A stretch of 64,000 nt of DNA, taken from NCBI RefSeq assembly GCF_002931075.1, contig NZ_PSTQ01000009.1:62001-126000 (forward strand). The letters are read 5' to 3'. This DNA comes from Pseudoclavibacter sp. AY1F1. GTDB taxonomy: Bacteria > Actinomycetota > Actinomycetes > Actinomycetales > Microbacteriaceae. Positions 34,398 through 43,754 of this stretch are shown one piece after another (position 1 is the stretch's first letter; the number at the start of each line of letters is the position of its first letter). The notes under the pieces are model-generated. The model searched no databases and was not told where the DNA came from. It saw nothing but the letters and a program-made list of their open reading frames with translations. Made by a program: the position numbers and the translations under genes.

Positions 34398-36569
34398 ATG
34401 GTGCTGATGGAATCCATGGAGCGACGCGTTCTCGAACTGAACGGCGCAGACGTACAGGTGATCGTGGATGCGCGGTCGGAGCAGGTCCCGCGCATCATCC
34501 ACTGGGGTCGCCCCCTCGGGCTCGACGCCGTGGGCCTCGAGTCGTTCGCAAATGCAAGCAGGCCTCAGATCGCCTCGAACAGCATCGACAGCCCCGTTCC
34601 CTTCAGCATCGTTCCGGATGCCAGCCGCGGGTGGGTCGGCGCCCCCGGCGTCGAGGGACACCGTGGCGGCCGCGACTTCGCCCTGCAGCTGTCCACCCGC
34701 ACCGTCAGCCTCGAGACTTCGGCCGACGTTCGAGTCGAGAATCAGTTCGTCGCGGCCCTGGCGGACGACGCCCTCGAGATCGAAGCCGACCTGGTGCTCG
34801 AGCTGCTGACATCCGGTCTCGTGCGTTCCCGCCTCACGGTGCGCAACACCGGCGCCGAGGCGTACACCGTCGACGCCGTGCGCCTCGGCCTCCCTGTGCC
34901 AACTCGAGCTGGTGAGGTACTCGACTTCGCCGGGCGCCACATGCGCGAGGCGCAAGCACAGCGTCACTCCCTTACCGTCGGCACTCATGCCCGCGAGGGT
35001 CGCCACGGCCGCACCGGCCACGACGCGAGCCTGCTGTACGCGGTAGGAACCCATGGTTTCGGCTTCCGTCACGGTGAAGTGTGGGCCGCGCAGACCGCGT
35101 GGAGCGGCAATCACCGCACGTTCGTCGAGCGCCAGACCAACGGGCGCACCATCCTCGGAGGCGAGGAGATCCTGCTCCCCGGAGAAGTTGCCCTCACCAC
35201 GGGCGAGGAATACTCGACCCCATGGATCTACGGCTCCTACGGTGAGGGCATCGACGGCGTCGGGCGCCGCTTTCACCACCACCTGCGAGCGCGAAAGCGC
35301 AACCGTTCGACCCCACGCCCGGTTGTCCTCAACACCTGGGAAGCGGTCTACTTCGACCACCAACCCGCCGAGGTCTTCGACCTCGCGACGAAGGCAGCCG
35401 AGGTCGGCGTCGAGCGCTTCGTGCTCGACGATGGCTGGTTCCTGGGTCGCCGGAGCAAGCAGTCAGGGCTGGGCGATTGGACTGTCGATCGGGCGATCTG
35501 GCCGGATGGGCTGCTCCCCCTCGCCGAGCATGTGCGCGGGCTCGGCATGGAGTTCGGACTTTGGTTCGAGCCCGAGATGATCAACCCGGAGAGCGACGCC
35601 GCACGAGCGAACCCGGACTGGATCCTCTCCCCCGGACACCGGCAGCCACCGACCTCTCGATACCAGCAGGTGCTGGATCTGCAGAACCCCGCGGCCTATG
35701 CACACGTTCGGGACGCCATCGCCGGTCTCGTGCGCGAGCTCGACCTCGCCTTCATCAAGTGGGACCACAACCGCGACCTCACCGATGCGGGCCATGACGG
35801 CGGACGCGCAGCGGTGCACGGTCAAACGCTGGCGTTCTACCGACTCCTCGACGAGCTCCACTCCGAGTTCCCCGACCTCGAGATCGAGTCGTGCTCCTCA
35901 GGCGGCGCCCGCGCCGACCTCGAGGTTCTCGAGCGCTCGGACCGCATCTGGGCCAGCGACTGCATCGACGCGAACGAACGTCAGCGCATCGACCTCTGGA
36001 CCAGCGTGACCGTGCCGCCGGAGCTCCTCGGCTCACACATCGGGTCGAGCATCGCCCACGCCACGAAGCGACGTCACGCACTGTCCTATCGTGCGATGAC
36101 GGCGCTGCTCTCGAACCTCGGCATCGAGTGGGACCTGCGCGAGGCCACCGACGACGAACTGGAAGCACTCAGCGGCTGGGTTCAGCTCTACAAGCAACTC
36201 CGCCCCCTCCTGCATGCCGGTGAGGTGGTGCGCAGCGATCACCCGGACCCGGCCCTCAGCATTCGGGGTGTTGTCGCGCAGGATCGCTCGGATGCGCTGT
36301 TCTCGGTCGCCGCTGTCGCAACCGGCGTCGGTGCGCCTCCTGGTGCGGTGACGCTTCCCGGACTCGACCCCGCCGCGACCTACGACGTGAGCGCCGCAGC
36401 CCCCGCCGACGGAGTGCTGCAGTACAACAGCCACCCGCTTCCGGCCTGGTGGAGCACCGGCGTCCGAACGACCGGTGAGGCCCTCGGCCACGCCGGAATC
36501 CAAGTGCCAGCCCTGGCGCCCGACCACGCACTGCTCATCCGCGCAACGCAGGTGGGTGAGGAGGACTGA
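34398..36569 (+). CDS. GH36 alpha-galactosidase
   Basis: Cytoplasmic alpha-galactosidase of 723 residues with no signal peptide. An N-terminal beta-supersandwich (1-300) precedes the TIM barrel: LDDGWFLGRR, the nucleophile Asp456 in IKWDHNRDLT, ESCSSGGARADLEVL, and the acid/base Asp521 in WASDCIDANERQ. Start codons at 34398, 34401 (GTG) and 34407 are all possible after GAAAGG. First gene of an operon with two permeases and a binding protein; it hydrolyses raffinose- or melibiose-type oligosaccharides after uptake. Confidence 0.93.
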   Translation: MVLMESMERRVLELNGADVQVIVDARSEQVPRIIHWGRPLGLDAVGLESFANASRPQIASNSIDSPVPFSIVPDASRGWVGAPGVEGHRGGRDFALQLSTRTVSLETSADVRVENQFVAALADDALEIEADLVLELLTSGLVRSRLTVRNTGAEAYTVDAVRLGLPVPTRAGEVLDFAGRHMREAQAQRHSLTVGTHAREGRHGRTGHDASLLYAVGTHGFGFRHGEVWAAQTAWSGNHRTFVERQTNGRTILGGEEILLPGEVALTTGEEYSTPWIYGSYGEGIDGVGRRFHHHLRARKRNRSTPRPVVLNTWEAVYFDHQPAEVFDLATKAAEVGVERFVLDDGWFLGRRSKQSGLGDWTVDRAIWPDGLLPLAEHVRGLGMEFGLWFEPEMINPESDAARANPDWILSPGHRQPPTSRYQQVLDLQNPAAYAHVRDAIAGLVRELDLAFIKWDHNRDLTDAGHDGGRAAVHGQTLAFYRLLDELHSEFPDLEIESCSSGGARADLEVLERSDRIWASDCIDANERQRIDLWTSVTVPPELLGSHIGSSIAHATKRRHALSYRAMTALLSNLGIEWDLREATDDELEALSGWVQLYKQLRPLLHAGEVVRSDHPDPALSIRGVVAQDRSDALFSVAAVATGVGAPPGAVTLPGLDPAATYDVSAAAPADGVLQYNSHPLPAWWSTGVRTTGEALGHAGIQVPALAPDHALLIRATQVGEED

Positions 36570-37498
36570 TGGCAACCGAAACCCTGGCGATCCCGGCCAA
36601 GGACCGCAAGCGCCAGCGCCGGCCCCGCTCCCTCGGCCGGGAGAACCTGGCCGGTTGGCTGTTCGCCGCACCGGCGATCATCGGCTTCGCGGCCTTCTTC
36701 GTCTGGCCTGCGCTACGCGGCGCGTACTTCAGCTTCACGAAGTACAACCTGCTCACCGACCCCGAGTGGGTCGGACTCGACAACTACACCCGCATGTTCG
36801 CGGATGAGGTCTTCTGGAATGCGCTCGGCGTCACGGTCTACTACGTGCTGCTCAACATCGGCTTCCAGACGCTGCTCGCACTCGGCGTCGCGGTGCTGCT
36901 GCATCGACTCACGCAGTCGCTGGTGATCCGTGGCATCGCCCTGCTGCCGTACATGATTGCGAACGTGATCGCCGCGCTCGTCTGGTTCTACCTGTTCGAT
37001 TACCAGATCGGGCCGATCAACGAGCTCATCGCCTGGCTGGGGCTCGACCGAATCGCGTTCCTCGGCGATCAGGCCTGGGCGATACCGACCATCGCGTTCA
37101 TCAACGTGTGGCGCCACCTCGGCTACACGGCACTGCTGATCTTCGCCGGTCTCCAGATGATCCCGCGCGATGTCTACGAGGCCGGTGCGATTGACGGCGC
37201 TGGGGAGCTGCGCATGTTCCGCAGCATCACGCTTCCCCTGTTGCGTCCTATCCTCGCGATGGTCCTGGTGATCACGGTCACCGGCGCCTTCCAGGTGTTC
37301 GACACCGTCGCAGTCACGACGGGCGGCGGACCGGTCAACGCCACGCGAGTCATCAACTACTACATCTACGACGTGGCCTTCACGCGTGGCGACTTCGGAT
37401 ACGGCTCGGCCCTGGCCGTCGCCCTGTTCGTCCTGCTCGCGGTCTTCACGTATATCCAGCTGCGGGCGACCCGCGCCAACCAGACCGACCTGGGATGA
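36569..37498 (+). CDS. Sugar ABC transporter permease (MalF-like)
   Basis: Inner-membrane subunit of 309 residues with six helices; the N-terminus is short and basic. The EAA loop reads YEAGAIDGAGELRMFRSITLP. Its ATG shares a base with the alpha-galactosidase stop (TGATG). Pairs with the next gene in a CUT1 importer. No ATPase is encoded here, so a shared MsiK-like ATPase elsewhere is likely, as is usual in actinobacteria. Confidence 0.93.
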   Translation: MATETLAIPAKDRKRQRRPRSLGRENLAGWLFAAPAIIGFAAFFVWPALRGAYFSFTKYNLLTDPEWVGLDNYTRMFADEVFWNALGVTVYYVLLNIGFQTLLALGVAVLLHRLTQSLVIRGIALLPYMIANVIAALVWFYLFDYQIGPINELIAWLGLDRIAFLGDQAWAIPTIAFINVWRHLGYTALLIFAGLQMIPRDVYEAGAIDGAGELRMFRSITLPLLRPILAMVLVITVTGAFQVFDTVAVTTGGGPVNATRVINYYIYDVAFTRGDFGYGSALAVALFVLLAVFTYIQLRATRANQTDLG

Positions 37499-37502
37499 CA
37501 CC

Positions 37503-38477
37503 ATGACCATGACGAAGAGTTCACGCACAAGCAAGAGCACAAGTCCGACGCCCCCGTCGGAGGAGCCCGCGGAGTCCGAAGTGGCGGGTAAGAAGCCACG
37601 GCAGAAGGCGTCGATCGGTCGCATCGCGGCGTGGGTGCTGCTCTGGGTCCTGCTGCTGATCACCCTGTTCCCGTTCTACTGGATGCTCCGCACCTCGCTG
37701 TCGAACAACCTCTCGCTCGCCGGCAACCCGGGGAACCCGTTCCCCGTCGACTTCACCCTCGGCGCGTACAAGCGGGTCCTCGGACTGGCCACCACCGAGG
37801 AGTCGATGGCCGAGGGCGGGTCGGGCGCCTCGATCGACTTCTGGCTCTACCTTCGCAACTCGGTGATCGTCGCCACGCTCATCACCGTCGGCCAGGTGGT
37901 GTTCTGCTCGATGGCGGCCTACGCCTTCGCTCGGCTGAAGTGGGCTGGCCGCGACCTGGTCTTCGGCATCCTGCTGTGCGCCCTCATGGTGCCTGTCATC
38001 TTCACGACGATCCCGAACTTCATCACCATCCGGGACCTCGGGCTGCTGAACACGCACCTCGGCATCGCTCTACCGACAATGCTCATGACACCCTTCGCGA
38101 TCTTCTTCCTCCGGCAGTTCTTCCTCGGCATCAACCGCGAGGTTGAGGAGGCCGCCATCCTCGACGGCGCCGGACACATCCGCCGCTTCACGTCGATCGC
38201 GTTGCCGCTCACGGCCTCGCCGATCGCGACGCTCGCCATCCTCACCTACATCAACAGCTGGAACGAGTACTTCTGGCCGCTTGTGGTCGGGCGTGCGGAG
38301 GACGTCCGTGTCCTCACGGTGGCGCTCGGCGTCTTCCGGTCGCAGACGCCGCAGGGTGGTCCCGACTGGGCCGGCCTCATGGCGGCCACCCTCATCGCCG
38401 CCCTCCCGGTGATCGTCCTCTTCCTCCTCCTCGGCAAGCGCATCATCAACTCCATCGGCTACTCGGGCACGAAGTGA
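37503..38477 (+). CDS. Sugar ABC transporter permease (MalG-like)
   Basis: Second CUT1 permease, 324 residues. A polar Ser/Thr/Pro-rich N-terminal 45 residues, then six helices beginning IAAWVLLWVLLLITLFPFYW. The EAA loop is EEAAILDGAGHIRRFTSIAL. Four bases after the MalF-like gene. Forms the heterodimeric channel of the alpha-galactoside importer. Confidence 0.93.
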   Translation: MTMTKSSRTSKSTSPTPPSEEPAESEVAGKKPRQKASIGRIAAWVLLWVLLLITLFPFYWMLRTSLSNNLSLAGNPGNPFPVDFTLGAYKRVLGLATTEESMAEGGSGASIDFWLYLRNSVIVATLITVGQVVFCSMAAYAFARLKWAGRDLVFGILLCALMVPVIFTTIPNFITIRDLGLLNTHLGIALPTMLMTPFAIFFLRQFFLGINREVEEAAILDGAGHIRRFTSIALPLTASPIATLAILTYINSWNEYFWPLVVGRAEDVRVLTVALGVFRSQTPQGGPDWAGLMAATLIAALPVIVLFLLLGKRIINSIGYSGTK

Positions 38478-38518
38478 CCCACCCCTCTCCTCGCTCCACA
38501 CGAATCGAAAGGCACTCA

Positions 38519-39868
38519 ATGAAGAACGCCAAGAAGATCGCCATCGCGGCGGTCGTGACCGGCACGCTGTTCGCCGCAACAGCCTGCTCCGGCGCCAGCG
38601 GCGGCGACGACGGAGGCTCGGAAGCCGCGTCGCTGCGCTACTGGCTGTGGGACTCCAACCAGTTGCCCAGCTACGAGCAGTGCATCGCTGACTTCACGGC
38701 GGCCAACCCGGAGATCGACGTTCAGATCGAACAGGTCGGCTGGAACGACTACTTCGAGACCCTGACGACCAGCCTCGTCGGCGGCGACGCCCCAGACGTC
38801 ATCACCAACCACGCCTCCTTCTACCCGGAGCTCGCGACCTCTGGCTCGCTGCTGGAACTCGACGACGTCGACGTCGACCTCGAGTCGTTCCGAGACGGCC
38901 TCGCGGAACGGTGGATCGGCGAAGACGGCAAGCGCTACGGCCTGCCGAAGGACTGGGACACCGTCGCCACGCTCTTCAACACCGACTACCTCACGGAAGC
39001 CGGATACACGCCAGAAGACCTCAACAACCTCGACTGGAACCCAGACGACGGTGGAACCTGGGAAGAGACGATCGCGCATCTCACGGTTGACGCCAACGGG
39101 GTGCGCGGCGACGAAGCGGGCTTCGACAAGAACAACGTGGCCGTCTACGGCCTCGGCCTCAAGGCCAAGTCGGGCATCGGGGCCTTCGGCCAGACCCAGT
39201 GGAGCCCATACGCGCTGTCGAACGACTGGAGCTACGCGGACCAGAACACGTTCGGCACGGAGTTCAACTACGCGGATGAGAAGTACATCGAGACCATCGA
39301 ATGGTGGTCAGGCCTGATCGAGAAGGGCTACATGCCCGGCTACGAGGCCGCGATCTCGGGCACGAGCATCCAGGAAGCCTACGGCGCCGGACGCTACGCG
39401 CTTGTCACCGATGGCAGCTGGAACGCCAAGGCCTACTTCGGCATGACCGGCGTTGAGACGGGGATCGCACCCCTGCCCGTCGGGCCCAGTGGTGACCGCG
39501 CCGGTGTCATGAACGGCCTCGCGGACTCCGTCATCGCCGGAACCGAGCACCCGGAAGCTTCCAAGAAGCTGGTCGCCTACCTCGCGACCGCCGACTGTCA
39601 GGACATCGTGGCGGAAGCCGCCGTCGTCTTCCCCGCCGTTCAATCATCGAGCGACAAGGCTCGCGAGGCTTTCAGCGACGCCGGCATCGACGTCTCGGTG
39701 TATTACGACGCGTTCGACGCGGGCGAGTACGTTGAGGCTCCCATCGCCAACAACTGGAGCTCGATCCTCGCCATCATGGAGCCCGCCGTCGAGGCTGTGC
39801 TCCTCGGGCAGGGTGACGAGAACACCCTGAAGCAGGCCGCTGACCAGGTCAACCAGCTGTTCCCGTAG
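38519..39868 (+). CDS. Sugar-binding lipoprotein of the ABC importer
   Basis: Extracellular solute-binding protein of 449 residues. Lipoprotein signal KKIAIAAVVTGTLFAATAC with the lipidated Cys near 21, then the family-1 binding-protein fold (SLRYWLWDSNQLPSYEQCIA; GGDAPDVITNHASFYPEL; YGLPKDWDT). It captures alpha-galactosides and delivers them to the two permeases. AAAGG precedes the start. Last gene of the operon, followed by a clear terminator. Confidence 0.93.
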   Translation: MKNAKKIAIAAVVTGTLFAATACSGASGGDDGGSEAASLRYWLWDSNQLPSYEQCIADFTAANPEIDVQIEQVGWNDYFETLTTSLVGGDAPDVITNHASFYPELATSGSLLELDDVDVDLESFRDGLAERWIGEDGKRYGLPKDWDTVATLFNTDYLTEAGYTPEDLNNLDWNPDDGGTWEETIAHLTVDANGVRGDEAGFDKNNVAVYGLGLKAKSGIGAFGQTQWSPYALSNDWSYADQNTFGTEFNYADEKYIETIEWWSGLIEKGYMPGYEAAISGTSIQEAYGAGRYALVTDGSWNAKAYFGMTGVETGIAPLPVGPSGDRAGVMNGLADSVIAGTEHPEASKKLVAYLATADCQDIVAEAAVVFPAVQSSSDKAREAFSDAGIDVSVYYDAFDAGEYVEAPIANNWSSILAIMEPAVEAVLLGQGDENTLKQAADQVNQLFP

Positions 39869-39885
39869 GGACTCAGCGCGGCTCA

Positions 39886-39920
39886 GGGGCACTCCGACGT
39901 CCTCGTCGGGGTGCCCCTTT
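39886..39920 (+). terminator. Rho-independent terminator of the alpha-galactoside operon
   Basis: GGGGCACTCCGAC, a six-base loop GTCCTC, then GTCGGGGTGCCCC and TTT. Thirteen-base stem with a single mismatched position, 17 bases after the binding-protein stop. Confidence 0.85.
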
Positions 39921-40000
39921 CGCATCCCAGCGTGCGCCCAGCACGGATGCAGGCTGCGGGTCCCGTCGAGCCGCGGCGGAACGGACTCACGGAACGTCCG

Positions 40001-40103
40001 ACGAGAGCTGTAAGTCGGGCAGCGAGGAGCGGCACCGACACGAAGGCGATGCCGTCGGCCAGGTTCGACAGCACGTTCGCGCTCCAGAGCACACGAAAAT
40101 CCG
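40001..40103 (-). pseudogene. Fossil N-terminus of an MFS transporter
   Basis: The minus strand encodes FRVLWSANVLSNLADGIAFV then SVPLLAARLTA, the classic first helix of an actinobacterial macrolide-efflux-like MFS protein. After about 34 codons the similarity ends in unrelated sequence and a stop at 39883. The rest of the gene has been deleted. Confidence 0.7.
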
Positions 40104-40126
40104 CGATCGGGTGGCATCCGGGAAGC

Positions 40127-40684
40127 CTACCGATGCACGGCTTCCCTGAGGTCTTTGATCAAGCGGGGAGTCCGCCCGCGTCGAACCCCGGGCAGCCAAG
40201 TCCTGGCCGGGTAGCTCAGTCGCACGACGAAGTAGTTGAGGTACTCGACGACGCCGAACGCCCACGTGAACGCGACCAGCGCCGCGGCCGGCCATGAGCT
40301 GGGCCACCAGGCCACGATGCCGACGAGCCCACCAATCAACACCACGAGGTTCAGCCACTTCAGAGCCCAGAAGACACGGGCGAGCCCGACGGGCATCCTT
40401 GATTCCCCGACCCAGCGCCGCGCCAGGAGCCAGTACGCACCGCCCTGCAGCAGCACGAACAGCAATGGCGCGAGGGCTGACCAGAACGCCGCGAGGTCCA
40501 TGCCAGTCGTCAGGATGGTCGGCACGGCCCACACCCCCAGCAGCGTGAACGTCACAACTGACGTCAGCTCGCCGGCGCCGAGTGAGAGGTATTGGCGGCG
40601 GGCGTCATGCCGCGTGCGAGGCGGCGAACCGCTCGATCGAGACGACCGCGCTCCGTCGGAGGGTGGCTGCAGGTGGTCCGTCAC
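40127..40684 (-). CDS. Four-helix membrane protein of unknown function
   Basis: Hypothetical membrane protein of 185 residues. A basic, disordered N-terminus (1-35) leads to four helices, for example ELTSVVTFTLLGVWAVPTIL, ALAPLLFVLLQGGAYWLLAR, LNLVVLIGGLVGIVAWW and AAALVAFTWAFGVVEYLNYF, and a basic tail. Its start overlaps the LacI stop by four bases, so it is the last gene of the LacI operon or reads through. Role unknown. Confidence 0.75.
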   Translation of the reverse strand: MTDHLQPPSDGARSSRSSGSPPRTRHDARRQYLSLGAGELTSVVTFTLLGVWAVPTILTTGMDLAAFWSALAPLLFVLLQGGAYWLLARRWVGESRMPVGLARVFWALKWLNLVVLIGGLVGIVAWWPSSWPAAALVAFTWAFGVVEYLNYFVVRLSYPARTWLPGVRRGRTPRLIKDLREAVHR

Positions 40685-41760
40685 CGCGAGCGCTCAACAG
40701 AGTTGCCGCTACCCCCGCTGCTGCTGCGCACCACGAGCTTGGTCGGCAGGATGCGGTGCTCACCGACCCGCGGCGACTCGCCCTCCGCATTCGCATCCAC
40801 GCGCCCGACCACCATGTCGACGGCGGCGGATGCGAGTTGCGCCGGGTCCTGCGCGAGGCTCGTGAGCTGCAGGTACGGCAGGTCCGCCTGTTCGGAGTTG
40901 TCGAACCCGACGACGGCGAGGTCCTCGGGGACACGCTTGCCGAGGAGGCGCGCCTGAGCGACAACTCCCTGCGCGCTGCGGTCGTTGAAGGCGACCACCG
41001 CGGTGGTCTCCGGGTAACGCTCCAGCGCATCCTCGATCGCCTTCGCGCCGGCGGCTTCCGACGCTCCCCCGGCAACTATCGCAATCTCGTCGCCGAGCCC
41101 GGCCGCGGCCGTGGCTTCAAGGAACGTCGCCGTGCGCACCTCATCACCCGAGACGCCCGGCGCCCCGAGGTACAGGATGCGCGAATGTCCGCGCTCGTGC
41201 AGATGCCGCACGGCGATCTCCATGCCGCGCGCGTCGTCCATGGAGACGCTGTCGAAGTGGTCAGACGAGTACTGGCTGGCGACCGTGACAACTGGAACCT
41301 CGCCGGCGATGCGGTCGATCCGTTCCTCGGGCAGCGACGCCCCGAGCAGCACGAGCCCCTCAACTCGCTCCCCAAGCAGCGCCTCGATCGCATCCGTTTC
41401 CCCGCGCCGCTTCGTCACGGCGGCAAGCGAGACGTTGTATCCGGCCTCCCGCGCCGCGAGCTGCAGCTCGTCGATGAGCTGACCGTGGAACGGCTGCGCT
41501 GCGTGGAAGACGATGCCGATGAGACGCGAGCGACCCTGCTTGAGCATCCGCGCCCGCTCGTCGCGCCGGTAGCCGAGGCGGGTTGCGACCTCGAGGACGT
41601 GCGCGCGCGAAGCTGGGCTCGCACCCGGCACGTCCCGCATGACAATCGACACGAGCGGCTGTGAGACACCAGCCGCGTCGGCGACATCGCGCATCGTGAC
41701 GCGCCTACCGCCGCCCGGGCGCGCCGGGCGGCGGTAGTCACGTTCGTCGGCGTCGCTCAT
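40681..41760 (-). CDS. LacI-family repressor
   Basis: Repressor of 359 residues: helix-turn-helix TMRDVADAAGVSQPLVSIVM with hinge-helix residues near 65, then a periplasmic-binding-protein-like domain (RLIGIVFHAAQPFHGQLIDE; VEGLVLLGASLP; DLAVVGFDNSEQADLPYLQL). The start overlaps the upstream isomerase stop (ATGA). It probably controls its own operon and the divergent sugar porter through the palindrome at 43667. Confidence 0.92.
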   Translation of the reverse strand: MSDADERDYRRPARPGGGRRVTMRDVADAAGVSQPLVSIVMRDVPGASPASRAHVLEVATRLGYRRDERARMLKQGRSRLIGIVFHAAQPFHGQLIDELQLAAREAGYNVSLAAVTKRRGETDAIEALLGERVEGLVLLGASLPEERIDRIAGEVPVVTVASQYSSDHFDSVSMDDARGMEIAVRHLHERGHSRILYLGAPGVSGDEVRTATFLEATAAAGLGDEIAIVAGGASEAAGAKAIEDALERYPETTAVVAFNDRSAQGVVAQARLLGKRVPEDLAVVGFDNSEQADLPYLQLTSLAQDPAQLASAAVDMVVGRVDANAEGESPRVGEHRILPTKLVVRSSSGGSGNSVERSR

Positions 41761-42584
41761 ACCTCGATGCTAAAGGCCTCCCGGAAGCGGCGCAGCGCGA
41801 GGTCGGAATCGGCGGACGCAAACGCCTCCATCGCGACGACTCCCCGATACCCCAGCTCGTCGAGGGCACGCGCGACCCGCGGGTAGTGGATCTCGCCCGT
41901 GCCCGGCTCGCAGCGGCCCGGCACATCCGCGACCTGGATCTCGCCGATGTACGGCAGCGCCCGGCCGCACAGGTCGACAAGATCACCCTCGCCGATCTGC
42001 GCGTGGTACAGGTCCAGGTTGAGTCGGAGGTGCGGGCTGTCGACAGCCGCGACGAGCGCGATCGTGTCGCTCGCCCGGTTGAACGGAACCCCAGGGTGGT
42101 CGACGGCGTGGTTCAGGTTCTCGAGCGTGAAGACCTTGCCGTACTCCTCGCCGAGCTTCGCGAGCCGCTCGAGCGTGCGCAGCGCGGCGAGCCAATCGGC
42201 CGGGGTCGTGTGCGCACTCGGCCGCACGGGCAAACCGTCGTCGTCGAGACCCGTGCCGTGGATCACGAGGCGCGGCACGTTCAGCACCTGCGCCGCCTCG
42301 AGCGACTCGCGCGCGGTGGTCACGATCTCGTCGGCTCCATCCGGGTCGATCAGCTCGCCGCGGATGTACCCCGACATGGAGCCGAACGTCGCGCCGGTCG
42401 CGACGAGCGCATCCAGGTCCTTCTCCCACCAGCGCCAGATCTCGACCTCGAACCCGGCGTCATCGATGCGGCGCACGCGCTCCTCGAACGGCAGGTCGAG
42501 GAAGAGCATTTCCGCGCAGGCGGCAAGCACAAACGGCGATGCCGCGGAGCTGCCAGTGCCCGTAGCCGCAACTGCCGCGCTCAT
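41757..42584 (-). CDS. TIM-barrel sugar isomerase/epimerase
   Basis: Xylose-isomerase-like TIM-barrel enzyme, 275 residues, close to hydroxypyruvate isomerase/IolI types. Metal-binding residues expected in FTLENLNH (Glu), HLRLNLDLYHAQIGEG (Asp, His) and the late Glu of VVAMEAF. It lies between a LacI repressor and a Gfo/Idh dehydrogenase, with four-base overlaps on both sides; together they probably oxidise and isomerise an inositol-like or unusual sugar. Confidence 0.88.
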   Translation of the reverse strand: MSAAVAATGTGSSAASPFVLAACAEMLFLDLPFEERVRRIDDAGFEVEIWRWWEKDLDALVATGATFGSMSGYIRGELIDPDGADEIVTTARESLEAAQVLNVPRLVIHGTGLDDDGLPVRPSAHTTPADWLAALRTLERLAKLGEEYGKVFTLENLNHAVDHPGVPFNRASDTIALVAAVDSPHLRLNLDLYHAQIGEGDLVDLCGRALPYIGEIQVADVPGRCEPGTGEIHYPRVARALDELGYRGVVAMEAFASADSDLALRRFREAFSIEV

Positions 42585-43594
42585 CGGACGACCTCAACCG
42601 GTGCGCCGGTCTTGACCGACTCGATGCAGGCGAGCGCGATGACCATCGCCTCGAGCGCGGCTTCCGTGCCGGGGCGGGGGGTCTCGACGCCGGCGACGGC
42701 GTTGACAAACGCCTGCAGCTCGCCCGTGTAGGCGGCGCGCATGAGCTGCGTGTCGGCGCGCACGGTGTCGCAGGATGCGCCGGCCGCGCCGTAGAGGCGG
42801 AGGCTCGACGCGGCGAGCTCGCCGGCCGTCGCCATGCCTGCGCTGCCGAAGACCTCGGCGCGGGTGTCGTACCCGTAGGCGGCCGAGAAATTCGCCTCTG
42901 CCGTGGCAATGGCGCCGTTGTCGTAGCGGATCGTGACGACCGAGGTGTCGAGCAGCCCCTTGTCCTTGAAGTCCGGAGCGACAAGCGCATCAGCAACCGC
43001 GTAGACGGAGGTCGCTCGGGCGCCCGGGTTGAAGAAGTTGAGGGTGTCGAAGTCGTGGATGAGCGTCTCAAGGAAGATCGTGAACGGCGGGATCGCGGCG
43101 GGGTTCGCAAGTCCCGGGTCGCGGGTCACCGAGCGGAGCAGCTGCGGGGTGCCGAGGGTTCCCGCGTCGAGGGCGGAGCGCAGCTCGGGGAAGCCGTTCG
43201 CGTAGCGGCGGTTGAAGCCGACCTGGAAGACGACTCCGTGACGCTCGACGGCGGCCTCGACGCGGCGCAGTTCCGCAAGCGAGACGCCGGTCGGCTTCTC
43301 GCAGAAGATGGCCTTGCCCGCCGCGGCCGCCTGCTCGACAAGCGCGGTGTGGAAGCGCGGCGGTGCCGTGATGACCACCGCGTCGAGGTCGGGGCGGGCG
43401 AGCAGCTCGGCGACGTCCGTGTACGGCTGTTCGACGCCGAGCGAATCGGCGAGCGACGCTGCTGCACCCTCGACGGGGTCGGCGATGGCGATGAGCTCGG
43501 CATTCGGGATGTCGCGGGCGATGAGCGCTGCGTGGTTGCTGCCGATGCGGCCGGCACCGATGAGGGCGACGCGGATGTGGGGGTTCGTGGTCAT
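42581..43594 (-). CDS. Gfo/Idh/MocA-family dehydrogenase
   Basis: NAD(P)-dependent sugar or inositol dehydrogenase, 337 residues. Rossmann motif ALIGAGRIGSNHAALIA at the start, the catalytic Lys in CEKPTG, and the downstream His/Asp pair in LIHDFDTLNFF. The sequence most resembles inositol 2-dehydrogenase, but other cyclic polyols are possible. First gene of the minus-strand operon with the isomerase and LacI, and divergent from the sugar porter. Confidence 0.9.
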   Translation of the reverse strand: MTTNPHIRVALIGAGRIGSNHAALIARDIPNAELIAIADPVEGAAASLADSLGVEQPYTDVAELLARPDLDAVVITAPPRFHTALVEQAAAAGKAIFCEKPTGVSLAELRRVEAAVERHGVVFQVGFNRRYANGFPELRSALDAGTLGTPQLLRSVTRDPGLANPAAIPPFTIFLETLIHDFDTLNFFNPGARATSVYAVADALVAPDFKDKGLLDTSVVTIRYDNGAIATAEANFSAAYGYDTRAEVFGSAGMATAGELAASSLRLYGAAGASCDTVRADTQLMRAAYTGELQAFVNAVAGVETPRPGTEAALEAMVIALACIESVKTGAPVEVVR

Positions 43595-43666
43595 GGTGTT
43601 TCTCCTGGGGACGGCGGTGCCGACACGACACTGTGCTGCTGGGTGCGCCCAGCAAGAGCAGACTAT

Positions 43667-43696
43667 TACGTACTAGCGCTCGACGTCTAGTACGTA
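43667..43696. promoter_or_regulatory. Long palindromic operator between dehydrogenase and sugar porter
   Basis: TACGTACTAG and CTAGTACGTA are perfect ten-base inverted repeats with a ten-base centre (CGCTCGACGT). The element lies between two divergent units controlled by one LacI protein and touches TATAAG (43695). Strong candidate LacI operator. Confidence 0.65.
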
Positions 43697-43754
43697 TAAG
43701 GTTGCCTCCAATCGGCCGGTCGACCCGGCCCAGATCGCGGACAAAGGAGTTCTC

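Noticed and set aside
40205-40225. GGGTAGCTCAGT, like a tRNA D-arm
   Set aside because: No acceptor stem, anticodon arm or T-arm can be folded around it, and it lies inside a membrane-protein gene.
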